Shown piece by piece: positions 36,316 to 47,030 of a stretch of 64,000 bases of DNA. Position 1 is the stretch's first letter; each line of letters starts with the position of its first letter. The position numbers were made by a program, and so were the translations under genes. The notes under the pieces were generated by a model, which was not told the origin of the DNA, did not search any database, and saw only the letters and a list, made by a program, of their open reading frames with translations. Source of the stretch: Tritrichomonas musculus (lineage: Eukaryota > Parabasalia > Tritrichomonadida > Tritrichomonadidae); the NCBI GenBank assembly GCA_039105265.1, contig JAPFFF010000013.1:1116001-1180000 (forward strand), in the 5' to 3' direction.

Positions 36316-39300
36316 TTACTTGAATTGAACTGTCCTGGTAAATTGGGGTAATGTTATTTGTTGAAATGACTTTGTCTTTTTGAAGCAGGTACTACCATCA
36401 GTTAAGTCAAATGTGATTGTTTCACCTTGATACATACGTTCATACAGCTCTTCAACAGTGATGTTCATGCGTTTGCACTTGTTGAGTATGCATTGATTGG
36501 GTATAGATTTCATTCTGATGTGGTAACCTTCTCTGCCATGTTCATCAACGAGTATATCGAGATATGTCTTCTTACCCAATGCAATGAGCTTACGTGAGTG
36601 GATCTTACCAACTGCACCAGGGAATGAATCGAAGTCACAATGAAACTGTGTCATATCACTGCCAATTAACTCTTTACCATATGTTGCTTTGAATAATGCA
36701 GCTAACTTATCAACATCATCTTCATTTAAGTGAACGCTATCAGTATCAGTATAGTATATCGCTATGTCATTCTGTTCTGCAGTACTAACGACTTGATTCA
36801 TGATGTGCTTACTCCATGATAACACTGATGCACCAAACTGTGGTAGGTTGAAATGATTGTTAATTGGTCTAATCATCTTGACAAATGCTTTGGTACCATC
36901 ATTGATGACGACCTCTTTGATGTAGTTGTAGTTGCGATATATGTATGGTATGACATCATCATTGTTAACGATCTTAACTTCATCTGTGATTGGCTTTAAT
37001 ATCGACTTGCCATAGATTGAGTTGAGTAACAACTTGATGGTCTTCTCAAGTGGGTTGCGTTCTTGCTTGTATCTCAACCTCAAGTTGAAGAGCGTGTTAA
37101 TGAAGTCGTTGATGAGTGTGTTGAAACCATCATTGAAGTAGTAACCACGTATGAATTCATATTCAACATCGTAGAACTCAATCAAATCCATTAATGCGAC
37201 CTTGTCAATGTAGTAGTGGTCAACTACTTCGTTACCAAACAACTTAGTGCCAGCTTCATTGCGTTTAAACACTTGACCAAACCTATATGGATGCTCTGAC
37301 TTAGGTGTTAATCGTTTGATGTTGATCTCAATGAAGAACGTATCATAACACATGAGTTGATCGTGAGTGGTGTTTGATGGTATAACTTGTGGTTTACCCT
37401 TTGGTATGCCTGGCATGATCGACATTGCAGATGGATATAAGCTGACTGCATCGAAGTCCTGTATCTTACCTTCAACATATTGCTTCTCATTGTTAGCTGT
37501 CATTGTTCTACCACCACTAACACAACGTTGGATGAAGTTCTGTGGCTTACCCGATAGTTTAAAGCAGTCTTTGAAGCAACCGTATATGCGTGCGAAGTCA
37601 TAACCTATCGCGCTGATTGATATGTACTGGTTAATGCCTGGGAATTTGTTGTTAGCATTATTGAACACTTCATTAAGGTCATGATCAAACTTATGTACAC
37701 CATCCATGAGTGTGATACAGTCTTTGATGCAGTAGTACTTAGCATACTTCATTATGTCAATCATGTGTGTGGTTTCATTAAATGACTTAGATGATCTAGC
37801 ATTAGTAAGTAGTTGTGCGTAAGCTTGTTCAAGTTCATCTGATGTCATATCATCAATGTGTTCATCACGGTATTGATCTTTGAATTCATTGAATGGTATC
37901 AACTCACGTTTGATGTTAGCTTCAGTGTAGAGTTTGTATGGTATGATTTCTTTATGTACTTTGAGATTGAACATGTTACCGAACTGTGAAAGTGGCGCTG
38001 GTATGAGTGAGTAACTGTTGCGGAATGTTAAACGTTTGATTCTCTCTTCATCTATGCCTTTACGTGGATTGTGGATGGTTTCACGTTTCTCCATGACTAC
38101 TTGCAAGAGTGTGCCAGTACGTTGAGTGACTTGAACATTCCAACCTGGTTCATTAATGAAGAAGCATGCATCATACTTAAGGTTGTGGAAGTATGTCAAT
38201 GAGAAGTTAGCAAGTGAATTCAAGAATCGCTTTGCAATGTCATTACCATAGTAACTCATTATGTTTTTACCATCGCATACACAGTATAGGTATGGACGGT
38301 GTGGTGATACAGTTACGTCTGTCTCAAAGTCAGCGTAGTAAACCTTTGTCCAGTGTTGTTCATGCTTAGCATCGGATGACTCAGCTTGGCAACATAACGT
38401 TTCATTATAGTCGAGTTCAGTGTAATTATTCAAGTGGTTGTCAAACTCACAAGTTGCTAATATATCTTGTTCACATTGATTGATCTCGCGGAAGTAGTTG
38501 CATTCGAACATAGTTTCCATGACTGATAACATAGGTGCACCATTTGAAGTATCACCTCGGTTATTCGTTATCAATTGCCTTTCATTCAATGGTCGATCTG
38601 CAAATTTAACATCAAGTTCATCTTTATGTTTGATGTAATAGGTAGTGATTGGTAATATTTCATTGTCATCAATCATGAAATGGTCTTTGTAAAGAAGCAA
38701 CTTAACCTCTCTATTAGCAACTACCTTACTGTTCTTACGTGTGTTTACACTTGGTTGTTTGCGGTGTCTTGACTCTCTACTTGCATCAAATCGATATACA
38801 ATGAAGTGGCATTGCATGTTGATAGCTATTTCAAGTATCTTCTTATTAGGTACTGAACGTGTTTGCATCATACCACGTAACTTTTGTATCTCATCTTCGG
38901 TGAATACACCTGACTGAATGCATGCATATACGAAGCAGTTGTCGGTATAGTTTTTGGCATCGACCTCATGATATATCTGGTAACGGGTTAAGTCAAGTGA
39001 TGGAATGAGGTTAACGTATGGAAAGAATGCACCATCAAGAGCATCTCGAAATGCATCAACTGATATGATATCTTCATCTTCATCATTAATCCTCTCACTG
39101 AATGTTGTTTTACCATCATGCTTAGTTGCTGTAATGAATTTAACAACGAACTTAACTGGGATGTAATCTAAACCAATTGCAGTAGGATCTGTGTCAGAAC
39201 CGTATGATTCAGTTGTAATCTCACCAAGTATTGATCTAATTACTACATCAATAGCTAATGCTTTTGGTTTGATACTAGTATCGCTACGATATCCTAATAC

Positions 39301-39732
39301 AAGTGGATGTGGCATAGTTGATTTGTTCTTACGTATGTATCTTAACACTTGTGTGAATGCATATTGTTTTTCACTGTCATCGTTAATATCAACTTCAAAT
39401 GTTTCATGCTTTTTAACATACCTCATCATACGATTCATCTCACGTTGATACTTCTTAGTGTCATGAACGTTCTCTTCATAACGAATGCGTTCAACTGATT
39501 TGGATGATGTGTAACCAGCATCGATATTCATAAGTGAGTCAATGAATTGGTCATCGTCAATCATTTGTAGGGTGCTAATAATCGTGGATGGAGATGTGGA
39601 TGTGCATGGTGCATTATCATCGTCATCAATAACAAACTCAATACCATCATCAATGTATATATACATATCATCGCCTTCTAATATGAGCATAACAACATCG
39701 TTATTGTCGTCGAGTAAATAGTAGATAGCCAT
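36316..39732 (-). CDS. Protein-primed DNA polymerase B
   Basis: 1138 residues, the Polinton replicase. Exonuclease motifs: YYADFETD (465-472), FHNLKYD (515-521) and YYCIKD (666-671). Polymerase motifs: DFDAVSLYPS (759-768), KLLLNSIYGK (900-909), YYTDTDS (993-999) and LGKKTY (1052-1057). All catalytic Asp residues are present, so proofreading and synthesis should both work. The ~430-residue N-terminal extension includes NCFVYACIQSG (265-275) and YKDHFMI (348-354), a Cys/His pair reminiscent of papain/OTU-type folds. The start 39732 lies 8 bp inside the inner edge of the right terminal repeat, whose TTTTT box (39745-39749) is placed to drive it. Confidence 0.95.
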   Translation of the reverse strand: MAIYYLLDDNNDVVMLILEGDDMYIYIDDGIEFVIDDDDNAPCTSTSPSTIISTLQMIDDDQFIDSLMNIDAGYTSSKSVERIRYEENVHDTKKYQREMNRMMRYVKKHETFEVDINDDSEKQYAFTQVLRYIRKNKSTMPHPLVLGYRSDTSIKPKALAIDVVIRSILGEITTESYGSDTDPTAIGLDYIPVKFVVKFITATKHDGKTTFSERINDEDEDIISVDAFRDALDGAFFPYVNLIPSLDLTRYQIYHEVDAKNYTDNCFVYACIQSGVFTEDEIQKLRGMMQTRSVPNKKILEIAINMQCHFIVYRFDASRESRHRKQPSVNTRKNSKVVANREVKLLLYKDHFMIDDNEILPITTYYIKHKDELDVKFADRPLNERQLITNNRGDTSNGAPMLSVMETMFECNYFREINQCEQDILATCEFDNHLNNYTELDYNETLCCQAESSDAKHEQHWTKVYYADFETDVTVSPHRPYLYCVCDGKNIMSYYGNDIAKRFLNSLANFSLTYFHNLKYDACFFINEPGWNVQVTQRTGTLLQVVMEKRETIHNPRKGIDEERIKRLTFRNSYSLIPAPLSQFGNMFNLKVHKEIIPYKLYTEANIKRELIPFNEFKDQYRDEHIDDMTSDELEQAYAQLLTNARSSKSFNETTHMIDIMKYAKYYCIKDCITLMDGVHKFDHDLNEVFNNANNKFPGINQYISISAIGYDFARIYGCFKDCFKLSGKPQNFIQRCVSGGRTMTANNEKQYVEGKIQDFDAVSLYPSAMSIMPGIPKGKPQVIPSNTTHDQLMCYDTFFIEINIKRLTPKSEHPYRFGQVFKRNEAGTKLFGNEVVDHYYIDKVALMDLIEFYDVEYEFIRGYYFNDGFNTLINDFINTLFNLRLRYKQERNPLEKTIKLLLNSIYGKSILKPITDEVKIVNNDDVIPYIYRNYNYIKEVVINDGTKAFVKMIRPINNHFNLPQFGASVLSWSKHIMNQVVSTAEQNDIAIYYTDTDSVHLNEDDVDKLAALFKATYGKELIGSDMTQFHCDFDSFPGAVGKIHSRKLIALGKKTYLDILVDEHGREGYHIRMKSIPNQCILNKCKRMNITVEELYERMYQGETITFDLTDGSTCFKKTKSFQQITLPQFTRTVQFK

Positions 39733-39739
39733 TTAAATG

Positions 39740-40239
39740 GCAACAAAAATAGGCACGCTAAAAATATGTTGATATAAATGAAAGTCAAAACACATTATGT
39801 AATGGGATTGTAAGTTTTTATCCAGTATGTAATGAAGTATTATGACACATTAAGTTAGATGACGTGAGTTCAACGTGAGGTGATGTGGTGATGTGGTAAC
39901 ATGTGTTGTGACGTGAGTTGGATGATGAGGTGATGTGGTGAGGTGGTAACATGTGTTGTGACGTGAGTTCAACGTGAGGTGGTGACATAGGTTTTGACAT
40001 GAGTTCAACATGAGTTCAACGTGAGTTCAACGTGAGTTGATGCGTTAAAGGGGTTAACATGGGTTTTGACGTGAGTTCAACGTGAGGTGATAACATAGGT
40101 TTTGACATGAGTTCAACGTGAGTTCAACGTGAGGTGATAACATAGGTTTTGACATGAGTTGAATCGTTAAGAGGGGGGTGTTACAACTTTAAGCAGGGTG
40201 AAGTGGCGAAGCTACGAAACCCTGCTTAACATATCTACT
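39740..40239 (-). repeat. Maverick right terminal inverted repeat
   Basis: 500 bp, inverted copy of 17984-18494 with a few substitutions and one 11-bp unit fewer. Carries the PolB promoter region at its inner edge. The TTTTT at 40240-40244 is the right copy of the target duplication. Confidence 0.95.
39745..39749 (-). promoter_or_regulatory. T5 box before PolB, inside terminal repeat
   Basis: TTTTTG on the minus strand, 12 nt before the PolB ATG. The identical box exists at 18485-18489 in the left repeat, facing the p410 gene. Confidence 0.55.
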
Positions 40240-40254
40240 TTTTTGAATAAATTT

Positions 40255-40526
40255 TTAAAAAAATTGATGCACTTAATAGAAAGATTAATCAAACCGAAGG
40301 AAATTCGCATACACAGGACGAAGCAATAGCCAAAATAATGAATACTTTTCTTATGGTTGATGAAACAAATATGTTTTTAAATTTGCTTAATGGAAGAATT
40401 GAGACATTAGAGATGGATTATAAGAGTTTAAAGAATATGATATCAGCTTTTGAAGTCAGAATTACTGGTCTCGAATTCAAAGCAGATCTAGATTTATCTA
40501 TATATGCATTAAAAAATGGCATGTGA
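40255..40526 (+). pseudogene. Coiled-coil gene fragment beside the Maverick
   Basis: An open frame from just outside the right terminal repeat to a TGA at 40524 reads KIDALNRKINQTEGNSHTQD..., then LLNGRIETLEMDYKSLKNMI and a final EFKADLDLSIYALKNGM. It is a heptad-rich, coding-looking coiled coil, with an ATG only at 40338. Upstream is truncated; no matching continuation was found left of the Maverick (a stop occurs at ~17967). Probably the 3' part of an older element or fibre-like gene. Confidence 0.45.
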
Positions 40527-41918
40527 AACACTAATAATCAGACAAAGCTTGCAAAAATGATTTAAAGTGCTCAAGGCATGCTACTTTTCTATTTTTAACT
40601 CTACACTTTCATTACTACAAACATATGTAGTTATATTTATATACCTGTTAACGATCCATTCCATTTATTCAAAAGCGTTAGATCGTTTTTTTTTTAATCA
40701 TATTCTGTTAATTGATCTTTTTTTTTTTTTTTTAGAGGCATGTCAACCAAAATTCTACTCGATAAATTTTTTTGAAAATGATAATAAAAGATTTAAATGA
40801 TGCATATTAAAACTTTTCCTCTTGAGCAAACGAAAACTTCTATACAGTTTTTAGTTTTTATTCAAATCATCATTTTTAACTCAATATCTTCAATTCAAGA
40901 AGTAGATGTATTCAAATTTGATATATTGAAAAATGAATTCTCTTTCATTTTTGATAAGATCATGATTGAATACCATTTCAATTTGAGAGAATCTTTATTG
41001 AATAGCTTTTCAATTTGAGAGAAGGTTAATTGAATGTTCTTTCAATTTGAGAAGAATAAATAAGTTTTATTTATAACTTGACAATTGAATTATTAAAAAC
41101 TTATTTTATGATATAAATATACTTAGATATTAATCATGAATTTATAAAAGTAATTATATGTGCATTTCACAAAAAATTTAAAATAAATATTTTAAAATAT
41201 TTTATTTTGCTTTTACAAAGTAAGTAAAATCATTATTTGATTCATAATAAAGAAGTATATAATTTTTATTAATCAAAAAAATAAATTTATGCTCTAATAT
41301 TCTCAAATATTTATTTAAAATATAATTATTTGAAAAAGTTCGATCGGTAAATATAAAAAAGTAAAATGAAATGAATTTATCATAAGTTCTATAAATTCTC
41401 TAAAAATCATATTTTGAGCACTAATTATATTTTATTTTTTCAATGAACTATCAATTGAATTGAAAGTATAATATTAATGTATATTGAAACATATAAAAGA
41501 AAATATATATATAATTATTAAAATGGTTGTTTTATATTGATTAAAAAATAAAATATGATTAGTATCACAGCTATTTGAAAATAAAACGTTTTATGTTTAG
41601 ATATTTAAAGAACGTATAGAGTAATCATAAAAATCATTAGTGGTTTGTTAATATTATTAAGTTATAAACGTAAAGAATCTTGGATCTTATATTTCTATAG
41701 AGTGGATAAAATGAAAAATCAAAATTGATGTTTTTTACCTAAAAACTATTAATTTTTATTATATAAACTAAATAATTGGATTTCAAAGATCATAAGTGCA
41801 TTCTTCTTTTTTATATTAATCTTTTATAATTGGATTTATCTTATTTTCTACCTTCACTTTTTGAGAGCTTTTTTTTGGTTGATATGCCTCTTTTTTTTTT
41901 TTTAAAAAAAAAAAAAAA
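40527..41918. other. AT-rich non-coding DNA
   Basis: No gene recognised. Short frames at 40567-40800 and 40797-41018 are compositional. ATTTGAGAGAA/TTCAATTTGAGA motifs recur at 40980-41050. A poly-T/poly-A block at ~41891-41918 abuts the large inverted-repeat element. Confidence 0.6.
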
Positions 41919-41932
41919 GGTAAATTTTGAAA

Positions 41933-43470
41933 TGCACAAAAAGTGCCCAAAAAGTGACAAATACTGAAAAAGTTTCCCAAAAAGTGCTTTTTGCACAAAA
42001 AGTGACAAATTTGGAGAAAAAAAAAACTTAAATAAATCATAAATAGAATTAAAATGTTTTTATAAAAATTATAATATAAAATGTATAAGTCCATATGAAA
42101 TAAAAAATGGTATAAAATTGAGAAATGCAAATTATCATATATATTTCATATATTTGATCTAATATTGTGAAAAAGGCAAATTATCATTTAATGTAGCTTG
42201 TATATTAATATTTGTGTGTCATTTTCGCGATAATATTGATACTTCAAATATTGATTGATTTTCTAAAAATAAAAGAAAATTACTTATTTGAAATTATTTA
42301 ACGTTAATTAACAAATTAGTCATCACCATTTTTAATTTAATAATGTTTTTTATGAGATAATTCTATATTAAATGTGAGATATTATTTTCTCAGAAAAAAA
42401 ACAAAATAATTAAAATTGATAATAAAATATTGAATGGCAATAGAAAAATTATTGAATTAATTATTATTATATTTCATATTTATTTATTTTAATATGTTCA
42501 TGCACTATACGGATATATAAACTTTAATCTGCTTATATAATATTATTAAACATATATTTAGTGGTTATTTTATATGATATAAATGTTATATTTCATAGAA
42601 TTCATATTTTATATTTTGTGAATAAAGTATAATTTTGAATAAAAATAATTATATATTGAATGCATTGAAATATTTATTTTTATAAACGGCTCTTTTATCT
42701 TTTATCGATTTATTTTACAATAGAAAAGATTTTTAATATTAATAATATGATATAATTATTTAGTATATTGTTCATTATTTTGGAGTTCCTGATATTTTCC
42801 TTTATGTGGTGAAAATTGAACAATTTGATGAAAATATTATATCTTCTCTTAATCCAGTTACATAAACTAGCAATAAACGATATAAAGTAATTTAATAGTT
42901 ATTATAATTGTTCATTCTTATTCTTTCATTTGTTTTCATAGAATCTTATTTCAAAATATTATATCTTCTCTTCATCCAGTTACATAAACTAGCAATAAAC
43001 GATATAAAGTAATTTAATGGTTATCATAGTTGTTCATTCTTATTCTTTCATTTGTTTTCATAGAATCTTATTTCAAAATATTATATCTTCTCTTCATCCA
43101 GTTATATAAACTAGCAATAAACGATATAAAGTAATTTAATGGTTATCATAGTTGTTCATTCTTATTCTTTCATTTGTTTTCATAGAATCTTATTAAGAAA
43201 TTTAATATTTTTTTTTTTTTTCCTCTCTCTCCCCTCACTATTTCATTTAGTATATATTAGTATATAATAAATTGTAGTGTTATCTGATATTATGATAACA
43301 CAAATACTTTATTTATTTTATGCTTATTTCATACAAATCATCAATTTTCGATTTTGAATATGCTCATTGAATTATTTCAATGGATAAAATATAAAGAAAT
43401 GATTTTTTAATTTCTAACTAACGACAGGTTTTTTGTTTTAAGTAATCAAATTATTACAATCAAGGAAGTC
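41933..43470 (+). repeat. Left arm of giant inverted repeat
   Basis: Mirrored at 44948-46485. Includes three tandem 122-bp units (42841-43206) containing ATCTTCTCTT and CAGTTACATAAACTAGC, each mirrored in the other arm with unit-specific variants, so the arms were copied as wholes. Confidence 0.92.
42832..43200. repeat. Three tandem 122-bp repeats (left arm)
   Basis: Unit begins AAATATTATATCTTCTCTT; copies start 122 bp apart (ATCTTCTC at 42841, 42963, 43085). Copy 1 has AATCCAG where copies 2 and 3 have CATCCAG. Confidence 0.9.
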
Positions 43471-44947
43471 ATTTACATTAATATTACATATTATTACAAT
43501 CATATTTTAATTAAATCCCTAAAATTGTGAATTCTTAAATATTTTCAAAATATTGAAAAGATTGATAGTACAGATCCCAATATGAATGATTATACATTTA
43601 ATTTGTTAATATATATTAACTATCCATCATTAATCCAACTCAACCCATCTTTATTATCATTCGTTCTATCAAAATCTTCATTTATAAATCATAAATATCA
43701 CACTTTTTATCATTATTATCATTTGATTTGTAATAATACTCGTTTATTTATTATAATTACTAATCATGTTAGCATCACTCTAAAATATATGTCATAATTC
43801 TCCCAAGATTTTCATTAAATTATTAATGTACAAATTAATTGGAAAATTATTGGAAATATATTTGTTATTTGTTTGACAAAGGCGTATTTTAATGCAAATC
43901 ACCGCAGGAGTTACTTTATGAGAAAAAGTAATGCCATAAATTGACCGTGAAAAAAATGAAATCGTCAAAGATATAAAAAATATGTGTCGTTAAGTCTAGG
44001 AAACAGTAAATGATGCACAGCCGAACGTATACTACTAGGATAATGATAGAATGAGAGATAATTATAATAGATATATGAGAATAATGATGTATATTTAATT
44101 ACTATAACAGGTGTAGACACGCTAAAACAATTAACATACTATATATAGTTATCTTGGGATCAGATATGAGTCTATAGAAATATTCTAAGGAGTTAATCAC
44201 GTTTCAGGAGCATAGTCACGTATCTTTATCTCGGTGCTGTCATCTCGAATTATCATCCAGGTATTATTATCCCGTTATTATCTCGGTGTTATTATCTCGA
44301 ATTATTTTAGTGTAGCTTCGCCTCTTATAGTAACTACTGTATATGCTAGAATAATGGTAGAATGAGTGATAATCAAAGTATATTAATAAGGATTATGATG
44401 TATTAAAAGAAAATAATAATAGAATGAATGATATTATTGATTAAATGAGTGATAATTACATTAACCAAATAAGAATTATGATAGTATGAATAAGAATAAT
44501 GTTAAAATGATTGATAATTATAATATAAAAGTAAGAATTATGATGAATAAGCTGGAATAATGATTGAACTAGAGATAATAATGATAGAATGATTGATAAT
44601 AATGATTAAATAAATAACAATTATAATAAACAAGTAAATATTATGATAGAATGAAAAGAATAATGATAAAATGAGTGATAATTTAAATATATAAGTAAGA
44701 ATTATGATGAATATACTAGGATAATGATTGAACGAATGATAATAATGATAACTTATCCTCGGATAAAGATTTTTTCTCCTGGTCCATTTTAGGATATTGC
44801 CGCATGCTTAGTAATAATGATAGAATGAGTGATAATAATGATTGTTTATGCGGTAAAAAAATGATAGAAGAAACGAGAACGACGATATAAAAATAAATAT
44901 TAAGATTGATTCAAACAATGAAAAATTAAATTAATATTAACGTGAAA
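43471..44947. other. Unique centre of the giant inverted repeat
   Basis: No gene. Contains many degenerate GATAATGATAGAATGA-like repeats (44035-44830) and a less AT-rich block (43870-44340) with alternating ATTATCTCG/GTGTTATTATC motifs. No transposase signature. Confidence 0.55.
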
Positions 44948-46485
44948 GACCTCCTTGATTGTAATAATTTGATTACTTAAAACAAAAAACCTGTCGTTAG
45001 TTAGAAATTAAAAAATCATTTCTTTATATTTTATCCATTGAAATAATTCAATGAGCATATTCAAAATCGAAAATTGATGATTTGTATGAAATAAGCATAA
45101 AATAAATAAAGTATTTGTGTTATCATAATATCAGATAACACTACAATTTATTATATACTAATATATACTAAATGAAATAGTGAGGGGAGAGAGAGGAAAA
45201 AAAAAAAAAATATTAAATTTCTTAATAAGATTCTATGAAAACAAATGAAAGAATAAGAATGAACAACTATGATAACCATTAAATTACTTTATATCGTTTA
45301 TTGCTAGTTTATATAACTGGATGAAGAGAAGATATAATATTTTGAAATAAGATTCTATGAAAACAAATGAAAGAATAAGAATGAACAACTATGATAACCA
45401 TTAAATTACTTTATATCGTTTATTGCTAGTTTATGTAACTGGATGAAGAGAAGATATAATATTTTGAAATAAGATTCTATGAAAACAAATGAAAGAATAA
45501 GAATGAACAATTATAATAACTATTAAATTACTTTATATCGTTTATTGCTAGTTTATGTAACTGGATTAAGAGAAGATATAATATTTTCATCAAATTGTTC
45601 AATTTTCACCACATAAAGGAAAATATCAGGAACTCCAAAATAATGAACAATATACTAAATAATTATATCATATTATTAATATTAAAAATCTTTTCTATTG
45701 TAAAATAAATCGATAAAAGATAAAAGAGCCGTTTATAAAAATAAATATTTCAATGCATTCAATATATAATTATTTTTATTCAAAATTATACTTTATTCAC
45801 AAAATATAAAATATGAATTCTATGAAATATAACATTTATATCATATAAAATAACCACTAAATATATGTTTAATAATATTATATAAGCAGATTAAAGTTTA
45901 TATATCCGTATAGTGCATGAACATATTAAAATAAATAAATATGAAATATAATAATAATTAATTCAATAATTTTTCTATTGCCATTCAATATTTTATTATC
46001 AATTTTAATTATTTTGTTTTTTTTCTGAGAAAATAATATCTCACATTTAATATAGAATTATCTCATAAAAAACATTATTAAATTAAAAATGGTGATGACT
46101 AATTTGTTAATTAACGTTAAATAATTTCAAATAAGTAATTTTCTTTTATTTTTAGAAAATCAATCAATATTTGAAGTATCAATATTATCGCGAAAATGAC
46201 ACACAAATATTAATATACAAGCTACATTAAATGATAATTTGCCTTTTTCACAATATTAGATCAAATATATGAAATATATATGATAATTTGCATTTCTCAA
46301 TTTTATACCATTTTTTATTTCATATGGACTTATACATTTTATATTATAATTTTTATAAAAACATTTTAATTCTATTTATGATTTATTTAAGTTTTTTTTT
46401 TCTCCAAATTTGTCACTTTTTGTGCAAAAAGCACTTTTTGGGAAACTTTTTCAGTATTTGTCACTTTTTGGGCACTTTTTGTGCA
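44948..46485 (-). repeat. Right arm of giant inverted repeat
   Basis: Reverse complement of 41933-43470, including its three 122-bp units (45190-45590). Confidence 0.92.
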
Positions 46486-46651
46486 AAAAAACTAGTACCA
46501 AAAAAAAAAAAAAAAAAAAAAAAAAAAGTGATATTATGACAATTAATTCTAACAATCTAAACCGTAAAGAGCAGATATGATATATCATATATCAAATACA
46601 GTTCGAAATATCTACAGCATAAAAAGTTAAATAATGAACCCCTCAAGTAGC

Positions 46652-47030
46652 TATAAATTTTAACAAATATTCGAAATTATCTCAGAAGTTTTGAATTCAC
46701 TATTCAAAGTGATAACAATAAACAGATAAGTTATTTTGAAGAATTTGAAGCATATGAAAGATTTCTTCCAGAAAACAATGAATATGAACCTGATGGCATT
46801 GACGATTAAAAATCCTATAAAAAATTAATTTCTTTACATTGCTTTTTGTTTCTACAGATGGAGAAAACGGAATAAACCAAATTCACTGATCTTTTGGAAG
46901 TTATATTGAGTCACTTCAAACAGATGATTTTGATGATATTTTGACAGAACTTCGATATTATGATCATCTCTTTCCAGTATCTGACTGGCTATACTTGATT
47001 AAAGACATTATAACATGTGATGTTTCCTAA
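46652..47030 (+). pseudogene. Gene remnants in two frames
   Basis: Two coding-looking tails in different frames. 46681-46809 ends ISYFEEFEAYERFLPENNEY before a TAA. 46890-47030 reads SFGSYIESLQTDDFDDILTE, LRYYDHLFPVSDWLYLIKDI, then a TAA. Codon pattern and lack of stops differ from the surrounding AT-rich noise. The VSDWLYLIKD style recalls transposon-encoded proteins, but no family can be named. No start is present. Confidence 0.4.

Larger units (their letters stand above)
17984..40239. mobile_element. Complete Maverick/Polinton element, 22.3 kb
   Basis: Bounded by inverted repeats that start AGTAGATATGTTAAGC on both ends (511 bp left, 500 bp right) and by TTTTT on each side, consistent with the 5-6-bp duplications and 5'-AG termini known for Polintons. 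It encodes protein-primed PolB, a retrovirus-like integrase, an A32-like ATPase, capsid candidates and about ten accessory proteins, none with an internal stop. Base composition is clearly richer in G+C than the flanking DNA, so the element came from a different source and has not yet drifted to host composition. The near-identity of the two ends and the open frames argue for a fairly recent insertion. Confidence 0.95.
41919..46499. mobile_element. Giant inverted-repeat (foldback) element
   Basis: Two arms of 1538 bp, 41933-43470 and 44948-46485, are almost perfect reverse complements around a 1477-bp centre. Outside the arms a further 14 bp is similar but diverged (GGTA... and ...TACC), giving ends at 41919 and 46499, each next to a poly-A run. 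Arm tips hold repeated AAAAAGTG motifs. Arms are non-coding. It resembles a foldback transposon or a non-autonomous element with very long terminal repeats; an inverted duplication is the alternative. Confidence 0.75.

Noticed and set aside
41816-42130. Matching hydrophobic frames at 41816-42130 and 46288-46539
   Set aside because: They are the same AT-rich arm sequence of the giant inverted repeat read from both sides, ending in homopolymers.
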